Assembly (NCBI GenBank): GCA_963824595.1
Contig: CAWGPY010000005.1
Location: 259,528-323,527 of the forward strand
Direction of reading: 5' to 3'
Source of the DNA: Cybelea sp963824595
Lineage (GTDB): Bacteria > Vulcanimicrobiota > Vulcanimicrobiia > Vulcanimicrobiales > Vulcanimicrobiaceae
Length of the DNA: 64,000 nucleotides
This document shows positions 8,903 through 17,950 of the stretch, piece by piece (position 1 is the first letter of the stretch; every line of letters begins with the position of its first letter). Below the pieces are notes generated by a model. The model did not search any database, was not told the origin of the DNA, and saw only the letters and a list, made by a program, of their open reading frames with translations. The position numbers were made by a program, and so were the translations under genes.

Positions 8903-9961
8903 CTATTGCGGCGGATTCTGAGTGCCGACGTGGGGCGCGTACGGATGCACAGGCAGGTGATTTTTTCGCATTCGAGGGGCCAGAGGCAGCCGTTCGTCGC
9001 TCGCGTCTACTGGTTTAGCAACGATACGATAATCGAAGCCAACGTTCGAACGACCTCGCATGGTTTCGCGAACTTGAAAGGCGGACGCCGTCTTCATGCT
9101 AACATAAAGTCCACGTGTGTCGCCCAGCGGCGTTAAGAACACATAGTAGTTCTTGCTGCGATCGGTTATTGAGGCGAAGTCCGAGGAAATCATGACGTTA
9201 GCAATGCCATTTGAAAGCCGAGCCTCGCCAACGTCTTCCATGGTGGCGCTGGCGGATTGTGCTGCATAGGCGAGCACATGTCGACCGCTGGCGCTGCGGT
9301 GCCGTTGCGTCAGCGAGCCCCCGGAAATTGTGCCGGTGCACGCCAAATTGGCGTCCGCGTCAACGTAACAAGCACTGAGCGTCCCCGTGTGCCCTAGGTT
9401 CAGCAGCAAGGCGTTGCCGCTGGTCACGCCTGTTAGGGCAGCCCCGGTTTGCCCATCGGCCTCCCCGACCACGCCAAAACCGCTGTCATGCGGAGCGTAG
9501 CCGAAGACGCCGTTTCCTGCGACCGAGTCATCTCGGCCGTAGACTCCATTCGCCCCACCCTGGCTATATGCATAGACAGCGTCGTTTCCCGTCGCAACGG
9601 CAGATACACCGACGCCGCTTCCCGTATTTGAGCCCCCAATAGCGGCGCCGCTGCCATTGCTGTAGCCGGCAACTCCGACGCCGGAGCTGGTGGTGTCGCC
9701 GTAGACCCCAGCCAAATGCGCGGCGCCCGAGGTTCCGGAGACGCCGTACCCCGACGTACTTGTGCCCGCGACTCCCGCCGCGGAGCCGGTCGAATGACCG
9801 ATGAGGCACGCGGTACCGGTGCTGCATTTGTAGGTTTTCTTGCTGTCCGGCCGGTCGTACTCGGCGCGTACGACGGCAAAGCTGGAAAACGCGATGGCGG
9901 CGCCGATAGCGAGGGCGCCAAGGGCCATGGTGCTGACCTTAGGTCTCACCGGTCTATGCAT
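8903..9961 (-). CDS. Secreted glycine-rich repeat protein
   Basis: A 352-residue protein with an N-terminal signal peptide (MALGALAIGAAIAFSSFAVV) and then repeats of the form G-V-x-G-x-S/T-x-x-G (for example STSGYGVSGTSGAA, GVYGDTTSSGVGVAGYSN). This points to an extended beta-solenoid-like stalk. The C-terminal half (from about residue 205) is non-repetitive, with ASATMEDVGEARLSNGIA and NYYVFLTPLGDTRGLYVS, resembling tail-fibre or adhesin end domains. ATG 9961 has AGGAGG 8 bp upstream. It probably acts outside the cell or at its surface. I do not recognise a named family. Confidence 0.7.
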   Translation of the reverse strand: MHRPVRPKVSTMALGALAIGAAIAFSSFAVVRAEYDRPDSKKTYKCSTGTACLIGHSTGSAAGVAGTSTSGYGVSGTSGAAHLAGVYGDTTSSGVGVAGYSNGSGAAIGGSNTGSGVGVSAVATGNDAVYAYSQGGANGVYGRDDSVAGNGVFGYAPHDSGFGVVGEADGQTGAALTGVTSGNALLLNLGHTGTLSACYVDADANLACTGTISGGSLTQRHRSASGRHVLAYAAQSASATMEDVGEARLSNGIANVMISSDFASITDRSKNYYVFLTPLGDTRGLYVSMKTASAFQVRETMRGRSNVGFDYRIVAKPVDASDERLPLAPRMRKNHLPVHPYAPHVGTQNPPQ

Positions 9962-10258
9962 TTACTCGGCCTCCTTATTCGGACAACAAAGCAAGCGATT
10001 TCTGCGGATGTGACGCGAAGCCTGTGGTCCAAGATCGATTACGCCGCCGCCCGGCGGAGCATCTCTGCAACGGGTTAAAATGTCGCTCGATGCTGTAGGA
10101 TTTTCCACCACTGCTCTAACGCCCCGAGGTCCCCTCGTACGTCCATCGTTGTCTGCTCACGCATACGGCGTTTACCCAAAGGTAGGCAGGCAGGAATGCC
10201 CCTGCCCGATGCGTCAGAGAAACCCTTTTTGTGCCAAAAAGATCGAGGTGACTCGGAA

Positions 10259-12388
10259 ATGAGAAGAGCATTTTTCACGGCATTGCTTACGGCAGTTTCT
10301 CTCGCGGCCTGCGCGCAGCCGCAACGCGCGAGCGAGACTTCCTCGGCGTCAAGCCAACCGTCGATCGCCGCAACCAAGACCGCAGCCTCGCTCGGCCCCG
10401 CAGCACCTTTTCCCGCGGGCAGTTTCGACGGGCAGGTTCTTGGCGCGGGTGAGCCGATCGCAAGATCGACGGTGACGTTATGGGTCGCTACGTCGGATTC
10501 TCCCAAGCAGCTAGCTCGGGCGCAGACCGGTGACGACGGGAGGTTTGCACTGACCTTTGCCGGCGCCAGCGGGATTTTGTATCTGGTTGCTTCCGGGGGC
10601 GAAGCGAAGGCAGCTAAGGCAGCCGTCAATAATCGCGCGATCGTTTTCATTACGGTTCTGGGCGTACAACCCCCGCCGCACGTCGTCGTCAACGAGTACA
10701 CGACCATTGCCTCCGCATGGACTATGAACCAGTTCCTGAACGGCACTGCGATTAAAGGTAATGCCCTTGGACTGCGCATCGGAGCCGGAAACGTGCCGAA
10801 TTTCGTGGATCTCCAGACCGGCGGATGGGGCGGCGCTATTCAGGACTCGTTAAACGGCCCGCAGACGCCTACGATGGCGAATTTTGCGACATTAGCCGAT
10901 TTGCTGTCGGGCTGCGTCACGCGCGTGACGGCTGACGCGTGCGCGAGTCTGTACTCAGCTGCAATGCCGCCGTTGCATAGCGCTCCAAGCGATACCTTGG
11001 CAGCGGCCGAATCGGTAGCGCGCTATCCATGGTACAAGCCGGACCGGCTCTTCACGCTGCTAAATCATTTGTATCCCGTTCCGGAAGGCAAGAATCTGCG
11101 GCCAGTACCGTTTATGCCGTACCTTGGCTGGGCGCCGAGCGCCTGGGTCCTGCCGTTGAAGTTTGACGGCGGCGGCTACCGTGCCGGCGGCAAGGCGATG
11201 TTCGATAGCGAGGGTGACCTTTGGGTCCCCGACAATTTCACCGTCGGTTGGCAAGGCCAAGATTCGCTGTGGGAGGGGCACGCTACGAAGTTCGCCCCGA
11301 ACGGCCAGCCGCTTTCGCCGATCACTACCGGCTTTACGGGCGGCGGGATGGAGGGGGGAACCTTCGGTACCGCGATCGATGGCCACGACAATGCATGGTT
11401 CACCAACTATGGCAGCCAGTCGATCACGGTTTTTGACAAGAACGGCAAGCCGCTTTCACCTCCGGAAGGCATTAGGTTCGGCGGTAGGCTCGGGCTTATG
11501 CAGGGAATCATCGTTACCCCGAGCGGTGACGTGTGGGTTCTTGGAGTCTCCAAGAATCAACTCGTGTACTTTCCGAAAGGCGATCTTACAAAAGGCCGGA
11601 TCGTTTGCGAGGGGGAAAAGCAGGAGCCCTGCAAATCGTTCCGAGCGCCATTTCACCTCGGCATCGACCAACGCGATCGAATTTGGGTCTCGAACAGCGG
11701 CATCGATCACGTCACTCGATTTCCCGCCTCCGATCCGAGTAAAGTCGAAAACTTCAAGACGGGCGTAAACAACAGCGGGCTTGCTATCGACAGCAGCGGC
11801 GACGTTTGGGTCACCAACCGATTTGGTACCGGGCTAGTGGCGTTGGCACATTTCGTAAATACGGGTGTACGCCTGAAGTTCAAGGGTGTGGAGGCGGCGT
11901 CTGACTACCTCACGTCGACGATGTCCAAGCAGCAGGGGGGTAACCACGGCGGCAGCGTTACGCTCCTACGACCTGACGGCACGCAGTTTCCGGGATCTCC
12001 ATTCAAGGGTGGCGGCCTTCCAGGACCTTGGGCCGCAGTTATTGACGGCAACGACAATGTCTGGATTTCCAACTTCGCGATGCCAAGCAGTCCGATCGTG
12101 GAACTGTGCGGCGTCCGCGCCGGAAGCTGCCCGCCAGGGATGAAGACCGGCGATCAGATTTCTCCGCCCGGCGGCTACGTTGGCGGAGGAATGCAGATGC
12201 TAACTGATATCGCGGTCGATCCGGCCGGGAATGTTTGGGCAATGAACAACTGGCAGGACATCGACAGCTGTATCGGCACACCCCAAGAAGCGCTCTCAAC
12301 TCGATGTGGCGGGCAAGGCGTTGTCGTCTTCTACGGAATGGCTAAACCCGTTCGGGCGCCGCAAATCGGCCCAGCGCAAGCGCCATAG
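10259..12388 (+). CDS. Beta-propeller lipoprotein with carboxypeptidase-regulatory-like N-domain
   Basis: A 709-residue lipoprotein. The signal MRRAFFTALLTAVSLAAC ends in a lipobox with Cys 18. Residues about 55-120 look like a carboxypeptidase-regulatory-like sandwich (GQVLGAGEPIARSTVTLWVA). The rest has repeated six- or seven-blade propeller signatures of the NHL/virginiamycin-B-lyase type: FDSEGDLWVPDNFT, IDGHDNAWFTNYGS, IDSSGDVWVTNRFG, IDGNDNVWISNFA, VDPAGNVWAMNNW. ATG 10259 follows GAGGTG at 8 bp. It is divergent from the repeat protein gene. Substrate or ligand unknown; lyase activity should not be assumed. Confidence 0.8.
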   Translation: MRRAFFTALLTAVSLAACAQPQRASETSSASSQPSIAATKTAASLGPAAPFPAGSFDGQVLGAGEPIARSTVTLWVATSDSPKQLARAQTGDDGRFALTFAGASGILYLVASGGEAKAAKAAVNNRAIVFITVLGVQPPPHVVVNEYTTIASAWTMNQFLNGTAIKGNALGLRIGAGNVPNFVDLQTGGWGGAIQDSLNGPQTPTMANFATLADLLSGCVTRVTADACASLYSAAMPPLHSAPSDTLAAAESVARYPWYKPDRLFTLLNHLYPVPEGKNLRPVPFMPYLGWAPSAWVLPLKFDGGGYRAGGKAMFDSEGDLWVPDNFTVGWQGQDSLWEGHATKFAPNGQPLSPITTGFTGGGMEGGTFGTAIDGHDNAWFTNYGSQSITVFDKNGKPLSPPEGIRFGGRLGLMQGIIVTPSGDVWVLGVSKNQLVYFPKGDLTKGRIVCEGEKQEPCKSFRAPFHLGIDQRDRIWVSNSGIDHVTRFPASDPSKVENFKTGVNNSGLAIDSSGDVWVTNRFGTGLVALAHFVNTGVRLKFKGVEAASDYLTSTMSKQQGGNHGGSVTLLRPDGTQFPGSPFKGGGLPGPWAAVIDGNDNVWISNFAMPSSPIVELCGVRAGSCPPGMKTGDQISPPGGYVGGGMQMLTDIAVDPAGNVWAMNNWQDIDSCIGTPQEALSTRCGGQGVVVFYGMAKPVRAPQIGPAQAP

Positions 12389-12669
12389 AGAAAGCGCGCC
12401 CTTCTCGCGGCCGTGTTTCCGATGTGGGCTCTAGCGCAAAGAGCGCCCAGCCGGAACCCTGCGCCTCGCCTAAGGCTTCGTCGGGCCTGTGTCTGCAGGC
12501 TCCGAGATTCGAGCTCCGACCCCGTACCGTCGTGCAAGTAGTCCGGATCGATCTTTAAATTCGTTTTTGTGATCGCGACGTAAGGCCAACTGTCGTTAGC
12601 GCGGTGTCCGGCTGCGGTTGCTCTGCGAAAACAAAAACGCCGAAATCCCTTACAGAATCAGGCGTTTCT

Positions 12670-12714
12670 TGGTGGAGATGCGGGGACTCGAATTCCGGAC
12701 CTCTTACATGCGAA
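12670..12714 (-). repeat. tRNA-Ala(CGC) 3' fragment, copy 1 (att-like)
   Basis: On the minus strand this reads from the anticodon loop (TTCGCAT, anticodon CGC) to the CCA end (GCATCTCCACCA). The 5' half of a tRNA is missing, and two changes break the T-stem. It matches copy 2 at 22130-22174 at 42 of 45 positions and in the same orientation. Such 3' halves are typical attachment-site relics of elements that integrate into tRNA genes. The 3' flank can form an AACGCC/GGCGTT hairpin before a T-run. Confidence 0.7.
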
Positions 12715-12904
12715 GCAGGCTTATGTCTCCACGCAACGTGCTGGAAATTCGAAGAAATGGCGTTGTAGTATGGGTTTCTCGTGGCCATAGCATCCGCTGA
12801 CGTTCGCCAAAAATCCGCCTCAGTTCGCCCCTTCGGTGGTCAAATGGTGGTCAAAGGCGGCGCGCTTGGGTGGGCGGTGCAAGGTTCAGGCGAGGTTTCC
12901 CACA

Positions 12905-12951
12905 GCGGTCTTGAAATGCGTACAGCTAGCCTTGATAGGTCCTCGCAAGTG
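12905..12951. repeat. 47-bp repeat with tRNA-Ser anticodon core, copy 1
   Basis: The sequence starts GCGGTCTTGAAATGC and is 44 of 47 identical to 24574-24620, in the same orientation, 11.7 kb apart. GCGGTCTTGAAA equals the anticodon arm of tRNA-Ser(TGA). It lies immediately before a universal stress gene that has lost its N-terminus, which fits a recombination junction. Confidence 0.65.
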
Positions 12952-12991
12952 TCATCAGGGCACAATTGGCTCTGCGAGGACTACTCCGATC

Positions 12992-13318
12992 TTGTTGCGT
13001 GAGTTCGCGTTGTCCGCCGCCGGCGAGCGTGCTCGCCGCCTCGGCTATACGACGCTGAACCATATCGTGCAGGGATCGGTAGTGGAAGCAATTTTGAAAT
13101 ACAGCCGCAAGATCGACGCGACTACGATCGTGATCGGTACTCACGGTCGAAAGGGCGTAGCGCGGGCTCTCCTCGGAAGCACGTGTGAGGGCGTCCTTCA
13201 CCGCGCGGAGATACCGGTTTTTGCCGTGCACCAACGAGTCGGCGCCTACGGCGGAGGAATTGATGGCCGCGAGCCGGGATTCAGAACCTTGGGCAGCGCT
13301 GAGACGCCGGCGATCTGA
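12992..13318 (+). pseudogene. Universal stress protein, truncated (C-terminal half)
   Basis: The frame encodes LLREFALSAAGERARRLGYT and ends with the ATP-binding signature region IVIGTHGRKGVARALLGST, then AEIPVFAVH, of a universal stress protein. The N-terminal beta strand and Asp of the family are missing; the frame instead continues leftwards into the att-like repeat. The 3' end overlaps the convergent lipoprotein gene by 73 bp. It is most likely a gene cut by recombination at the repeat. Confidence 0.7.
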
Positions 13319-13722
13319 GCGATCGCCTCCGCGTCCCGCGCGAGAGCATTGGCGAGTTCGTCCTTTGGCGGACACGTCAAGTCCGTTGATTCCCAGCCCT
13401 GCCATACGACCTTCAGCGACGCGCCAAACGAAACCGTCTTCATACATGGTACGGTGGTGGCGTTGCCGTTACGTGCAGCCGCCAAGTCCGCAAAGACTTT
13501 CCGCGCTATCGTTACGGGGATACTGAACGGCTTGGGGCTGCTTGCGATGCGCCTATCGCGTGTTTGTAACATCACCGAGGCATGGCCATCTGACCAGATC
13601 TGAATTAGGTAGCCGTTTACATTGGTTGATCCGGGGTTGTCGATGACGGCGAAATCGTCAGGTACCGCCCCGAGGCAGCCAAGAAGCACACCCACGGCGA
13701 GAAGCGCGTGTAGGTAACCCAT
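13246..13722 (-). CDS. Small predicted lipoprotein, unknown function
   Basis: A 158-residue protein with a short signal ending in a possible lipobox (LLAVGVLLGC). The mature part (DDFAVIDNPGSTNVNGYLIQ, then WSDGHASVMLQTRDRR) has no domain I recognise. ATG 13722 follows AGGAG at 6 bp and is preferred over the adjacent GTG. It starts 12 bp after the universal-stress fusion gene and is probably translated from the same transcript. Confidence 0.65.
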   Translation of the reverse strand: MGYLHALLAVGVLLGCLGAVPDDFAVIDNPGSTNVNGYLIQIWSDGHASVMLQTRDRRIASSPKPFSIPVTIARKVFADLAAARNGNATTVPCMKTVSFGASLKVVWQGWESTDLTCPPKDELANALARDAEAIAQIAGVSALPKVLNPGSRPSIPPP

Positions 13723-13734
13723 CACTTTCTCCTA

Positions 13735-14574
13735 TTAAACCGACGTTCGTTTGCGTCCAACCCCTACCACGCCCCGAGACTGCGGGCCGCGTGCGGCATT
13801 CGCAACGCAGTGATCTCCATGGTAAAGCTCAAATTCCAAAGTTTGTGCGGCTGCCGTGATTTCCTCGAGCAGCTGGCCAAGACGTGGATTCCATTGAGCT
13901 CTGATCCAATCGTGGTACGCACGGAAATGAACAAGCATCGCGATTCTCCGATTATCACGGCTTCCAAGTAGCTCTGCTTCAACGAAGCCGCGAATCTCAG
14001 CTCCGGGTCCGCGCCAGAACTCGACGAGGTCCCTATAGAGACGATCGAAATCTCTGGGCGCGATCTCCAGCACGCGCAACACAAAAACCGGTGCTGCCAA
14101 TTGGAACCGAGGCAGTACCGCCTTAAAAGCTCCCACTTTTGTCTTCTCGCGTACGATAACGACCGGGCACGGCGCCGAGCGTAGAATCGTTTCGGCGACA
14201 CTGCCCATAAAAAGCCGCTTGAATCCTGACTGTCCATGGCTTCCCATAACGATGCTGTCCGCGCCGATGCTCGATGCTCGAGCGACGATTCCCTTGGCGG
14301 GGCGGCCAACCGCCACGGAGCCGGTCGCATCGACGCCGGCGCGCTTGGCCCGCTTGAGCGCTTTATCGACGAGTTTATAAGCGCTCGCTCTTGCTGCCGC
14401 AATACGCGGTTTTTCCCCTCGTAACGCCGTCGTATGTCCAAGCAGGGCTTCGGCATCGACGATCGACCAAATCTCCATGGGCGCACGCCGGGCCTTTGCT
14501 AACCGAAGGGCATAACGGAAGGCGTGCTCCGATGAGGTCGATCCGTCGATCGGGACGAGAATGGTCTTCCGCAT
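13735..14574 (-). CDS. Universal stress protein fused to an ABM-like ferredoxin-fold domain
   Basis: A 279-residue protein. Residues 1-143 form a complete universal stress domain: MRKTILVPIDGSTSSEHAF at the start and VMGSHGQSGFKRLFMGSVAE as the ATP-binding signature. Residues about 155-260 (APVFVLRVLEIAPRDFDRLY, then RIAMLVHFRAYHDWI) look like an antibiotic-biosynthesis-monooxygenase type dimeric alpha/beta barrel. The fusion suggests coupling of stress or nucleotide sensing to a small-molecule-binding or heme/quinone-type module, but this is inference. The first gene of a two-gene operon with the small lipoprotein. Domain 1 is certain, domain 2 likely. Confidence 0.75.
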   Translation of the reverse strand: MRKTILVPIDGSTSSEHAFRYALRLAKARRAPMEIWSIVDAEALLGHTTALRGEKPRIAAARASAYKLVDKALKRAKRAGVDATGSVAVGRPAKGIVARASSIGADSIVMGSHGQSGFKRLFMGSVAETILRSAPCPVVIVREKTKVGAFKAVLPRFQLAAPVFVLRVLEIAPRDFDRLYRDLVEFWRGPGAEIRGFVEAELLGSRDNRRIAMLVHFRAYHDWIRAQWNPRLGQLLEEITAAAQTLEFELYHGDHCVANAARGPQSRGVVGVGRKRTSV

Positions 14575-14811
14575 ACTCTCATCGTACCAGTAGGACGGGA
14601 AGAACCAGTGAAGCTCAATTCTCAGGTTCTTCGTGCGGTTTCCCGTGTTAGCGCCGAGCTACGGCGGCGCGGGTCGGGCTGAAACTCCGCCAGTCAGGGC
14701 CACGATCTTCTCGGGCACTTTTCGGACCTCGGCTCGGAATAGCGGGTGCGGCGCGCCGCGGTGAGGCCCGGCGTGCATCCAAGCCCGCTTTATGGTGCGC
14801 CTAGTTATATA

Positions 14812-15180
14812 TTAAATTACTTTGACGACGATCGTCATCTTGCCATGATCCGGCCCACACGGGATCGTGCAGTGGAGCGTATACGTACCCACCTTTGAAG
14901 GCGTGAACGTCACGTTTTGCGTGGATCCGGGAGTAATCGTCGTTGCCGGGATACCGAGTGCACTAGACTCGATGCCGTGCACGCCACTCTTTCCGATGAG
15001 CTTCAACTCGACCGGTTGTCCGGCGTGAACCGCGATTTCCGACGGACTGAACATTGCGTCGGACGATGCAGTGATCGTTATGACTTGGGGGCTCAGCGAG
15101 GCAGACACGGAGATCGGGAAGGCGATGCTCAGCGAGAAACCGAGCGTGGCGGCAGCAACCGCTGAAAGAAGGCTTTTCAT
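14812..15180 (-). CDS. Periplasmic cupredoxin with CuA-type copper site
   Basis: A 122-residue exported protein. After a signal peptide (MKSLLSAVAAATLGFSLSIA) comes one cupredoxin domain ending LHCTIPCGPDHGKMTIVVKV. The pattern C-x3-C-x3-H-x2-M, with an upstream His in SGVHGIES, is the binuclear CuA site of cytochrome oxidase subunit II and nitrous-oxide reductase. It probably carries electrons in the periplasm. ATG 15180 is chosen because the signal peptide starts there; the upstream extension is not coding-like. It is divergent from the cytochrome c gene, sharing a 59-bp promoter region. Confidence 0.8.
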   Translation of the reverse strand: MKSLLSAVAAATLGFSLSIAFPISVSASLSPQVITITASSDAMFSPSEIAVHAGQPVELKLIGKSGVHGIESSALGIPATTITPGSTQNVTFTPSKVGTYTLHCTIPCGPDHGKMTIVVKVI

Positions 15181-15239
15181 GTCCCCACTGTACGCCGGAT
15201 TCGAGAAGGCTCGGTGAATAATCGGCGAACAACCTATGA

Positions 15240-15698
15240 ATGCGACTTTCGTCGTTAGTCGGGCTTCTGCTGGTAGTCGCTTGCGCTGCGGCAGCGTGTG
15301 GGCACGGCGGAGGCACCACAGGCGCGTCGGCATCGTCGAACGCTGTGCAAACCGCTGCCTCGGAGAACGGACGAACGATCTTTCAAACCGGCAGGGATAG
15401 CGACGGGAAGCAGATTATCGCCGCCAAGCCCCCGCTCCGCCCCTCGTGTGCAGCTTGTCACGGCACGAATGGGGCCGGTGGCATTCACCTACCTGGCGGC
15501 GCTGTCAGCGCCGACCTGCGTCACAATGCTTTGGTGGTCGGACAGAAGCATCCGTACGATTTAGGGTTGCTGGAGCGCGCCATAACGACGGGCGTCGACA
15601 ACGAGGGTCAGCCCCTTAACCCTGTCATGCCGCGTTGGAGACTCTCTCGGCGTGACTTGCACGACGTTGCAACCTACATCCTTACCCAACTGAAATAG
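15240..15698 (+). CDS. c-type cytochrome, membrane-anchored
   Basis: A 152-residue class I cytochrome c. The N-terminus is a lipoprotein-like signal ending AAAAC. The heme-binding motif is SCAACHGTNGAGG (CAACH), and the sixth ligand is probably the Met of NPVMPRWRLSRRDLHD, followed by a typical C-terminal helix VATYILTQL. It is probably an electron carrier at the outer face of the membrane, working with the neighbouring CuA cupredoxin and the copper oxidase downstream. ATG 15240 fits the signal peptide. Confidence 0.85.
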   Translation: MRLSSLVGLLLVVACAAAACGHGGGTTGASASSNAVQTAASENGRTIFQTGRDSDGKQIIAAKPPLRPSCAACHGTNGAGGIHLPGGAVSADLRHNALVVGQKHPYDLGLLERAITTGVDNEGQPLNPVMPRWRLSRRDLHDVATYILTQLK

Positions 15699-15831
15699 GG
15701 CGCCAACAATGGCGCAGCAAACGGAAAGTTTTGCACCTCGTTTCGCTCGGAAGGGAAAAGGCGCGAGCAGATCACGACAGGATCGAGCTTGATAATGCAG
15801 CAACCCTGGCAAGCCCTCGGAGGTGTATTCC

Positions 15832-17096
15832 ATGCTAAAGCGCCGTGACTTTCTAAAGACCACCGGGGCGATGACTGTGCTAAGCAGCTCATCGACCGCG
15901 ATGGCTGTCGCAGTGCAGAGTCGAACGCCGCAAGCGCAACTCACCGACAAAGCCGATCACACGATCCGCATCTCCAGGACGGCCGTCGAGCTTGCTCCAG
16001 GCCGCGTCGTCAACACCACCACGTACAACGGACAATTCCCCGGACCGTTGCTACGACTGCGAGCCTGCCGGCCGATCTCCGTTGACTTTATCAACGAAAC
16101 AGAGGTTCCCGAGCAGTTCCACTGGCACGGTCAACTCATCCCGTCTGCGGTCGATGGCGCGTCTGAAGAACGCACGCCGTACGTTCCCGCGCGCGGAACC
16201 CGCCGGATCAGCTTTACTCCGAGACCGGCAGGGTTTCGCTTCTACCACACGCACGTGCGCGCTGGCGGCAATCTCCGGCTTGGCCAATACACGGGAGAGG
16301 TCGGCCCGCTCTACATCGAGCCGCGAGACGACCCGGGGCGCTATGATCGCGAGCTTTTCCTCGTCCTCAAAGAGTTCGAACCTTCGCTGAGTCACGGCGG
16401 TGATATGACGCAGGATTTTCTCGCGGGCGCACCTGTCGAGGCGTTGCAGAAGGAAGGCGAGACGGCGATGCGGCGATCTCTGGCCGCTGGAAACCCTAGA
16501 GGCTACGAGGTCGGCTACCGATGGTTCTCCATCAATGGCCGCATGCTCGGGTACGGCGAGCCAATTCGCGTGAAGCGCGGCGAACGCGTGCTGCTGCACG
16601 TTCTCAACGGCAGCGCGACGGAGATCCGGAGCCTCGCGCTTGCAGGGCACACGTTTACGGTCGTCGCGCTGGATGGTAATCCGGTGCCGACTCCCGCCCG
16701 CGTCCCGGTATTATGGATCGGCACCGCGGAGCGTGTGGACGCTATCGTCGAGATGAACGAGCCTGGGGTCTGGATTCTCGGCGATACCGACGACGGCGAT
16801 CGTGCGAACGGCATGGGGATCGTGGTGGAGTACGCCGCAACGGGGGACGCTACCGGCTCCGCATGCGCAACGCGAGCGACGACATTCACCCGATTCACTT
16901 GCATCGCCATCTCTTCGAGCTGATGAAGGTTGCGGGAAAACCGACATCGGGCGTAATGAAAGACGTCGTAATGCTCGGCGGCTATCAAGAGATGGAGATC
17001 GACGTCATCGCCGACAATCCGGGGCTCGCGCTGTTTCACTGCCATCAGCAGCTCCACATGGACTTCGGGCTCATGGCGCTCTTCAGCTACGTGTGA
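15832..17096 (+). pseudogene. Multicopper oxidase, internally deleted and frameshifted
   Basis: The 5' frame begins with a Tat-like signal (KRRDFLK) and contains copper ligands HWHG and FYHTHVRAGG in cupredoxin domain 1. Near 16845 the matching sequence jumps to another frame, which carries RYRLRMRNASDDIHPIHLHR and LFHCHQQLHMDFGLM, the trinuclear and type 1 copper ligands of domain 3. About 50-60 residues normally found between GIVVEYA and the RYRLRM segment are absent, so there is a deletion plus frameshift. ATG 15832 follows GGAGGT. It would have oxidised substrates or accepted electrons from the neighbouring cytochrome. An assembly deletion is possible. Confidence 0.75.
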
Positions 17097-17196
17097 ACGT
17101 CGCTGCCAGTATATTCATCCCCGCACCACAGCCGTAACGCTCCCGCGCACAGAAAAAGCAAAGTGCAATACGCACCCGTTGACCGGACGCCTCGGG

Positions 17197-17946
17197 CTAC
17201 GGTGCTTTCGTGTAGTAAAGGTCGGAGGTTATCGCATAAGTGTTCCCGTCGTCGGTTGAGGATTCGAATTGTTGCTCGACGCGCCCATCGCCGAGAAACG
17301 TGTAAGTCATGCGGGTTCGCGCCTGTGGCTGGGGACCAGATGCGACAAAGACGACCTTGTTTTCGGATGCCGTTCCAACGTAGTCAGTTCCGATCGCGCG
17401 ATCGGAAACGTAATGCTGCACCCAGTGGCCTCCCTGCGTATCGTAGTACGTAAGGCTCGTACCGCGCTCGCCGTATTCGCCGGTCCAATGCTCCTCGATG
17501 GTGCATCCGTCGAAGATACGTTCGATACGGCTCGTTCCGCCCGCTCCACGTGCATTGGTGACGTTCCATTTGCCTATCCAGCGGTCCATCGCGCGCGCGG
17601 GACCGCCGAATCGGCAGGGGTATTGTTTTTGTGTAAGCTCTGCCACAAATGATTCGAACCCGGGAACACTTGCGAAGATCGTAAATTGGGTATTCGTCGT
17701 AAACGAAATCGCCGGTACGGGTATGATGTTTTCGAATGACCGTATCGCGTCCAGGGCATCTTTGTCGTGGTGGGTTTTCAAATCGCTGACGGCAAGATGA
17801 TACCATGCGAGCGCGTTGGACGGCGTGTCCCGAAGCGCGCTTTGATAGAGGGTACGGGCGTGATCGTAGTCACCGGACTTATACGCTTGATCGGCAGCTT
17901 CGAATGGAGAGGAAGCGATTGCCGCAATCAATACGAACGAAAGCAT
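17197..17946 (-). CDS. Exported TPR protein with lipocalin-like C-domain
   Basis: A 249-residue protein with a short signal peptide. Residues about 15-70 are TPR-like (AADQAYKSGDYDHARTLYQS, SNALAWYHLAVSDLK). Residues about 115-245 look like a DUF1579-type lipocalin barrel (MDRWIGKWNVTNARG, IEEHWTGEYGERGTSLTYYD). It starts 4 bp after the stop of the aspartyl-protease-like gene, so the two are translationally linked. Function unknown. Confidence 0.7.
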   Translation of the reverse strand: MLSFVLIAAIASSPFEAADQAYKSGDYDHARTLYQSALRDTPSNALAWYHLAVSDLKTHHDKDALDAIRSFENIIPVPAISFTTNTQFTIFASVPGFESFVAELTQKQYPCRFGGPARAMDRWIGKWNVTNARGAGGTSRIERIFDGCTIEEHWTGEYGERGTSLTYYDTQGGHWVQHYVSDRAIGTDYVGTASENKVVFVASGPQPQARTRMTYTFLGDGRVEQQFESSTDDGNTYAITSDLYYTKAP

Positions 17947-17950
17947 TGTC

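Larger units (their letters stand above)
12389..12991. other. Gene-poor junction region with tRNA and att-like fragments
   Basis: About 600 bases with no intact gene. They hold the tRNA-Ala 3' fragment and the tRNA-Ser-like repeat (separate entries) and, near 12838-12857, ggtcaaatggtggtcaaagg, which resembles cgtcaaatggtcgtcaagcc near 22313. This looks like a junction where integrating elements have come and gone. Confidence 0.5.

Noticed and set aside
10259..12388. Virginiamycin B lyase (vgb) assignment
   Set aside because: Propeller signatures are similar, but the catalytic residues cannot be identified and the extra N-domain is unlike Vgb.
12670..12714. A complete tRNA-Ala gene
   Set aside because: Only the 3' half from the anticodon loop is present and the T-stem is broken; no D-arm or 5' acceptor strand is found upstream.
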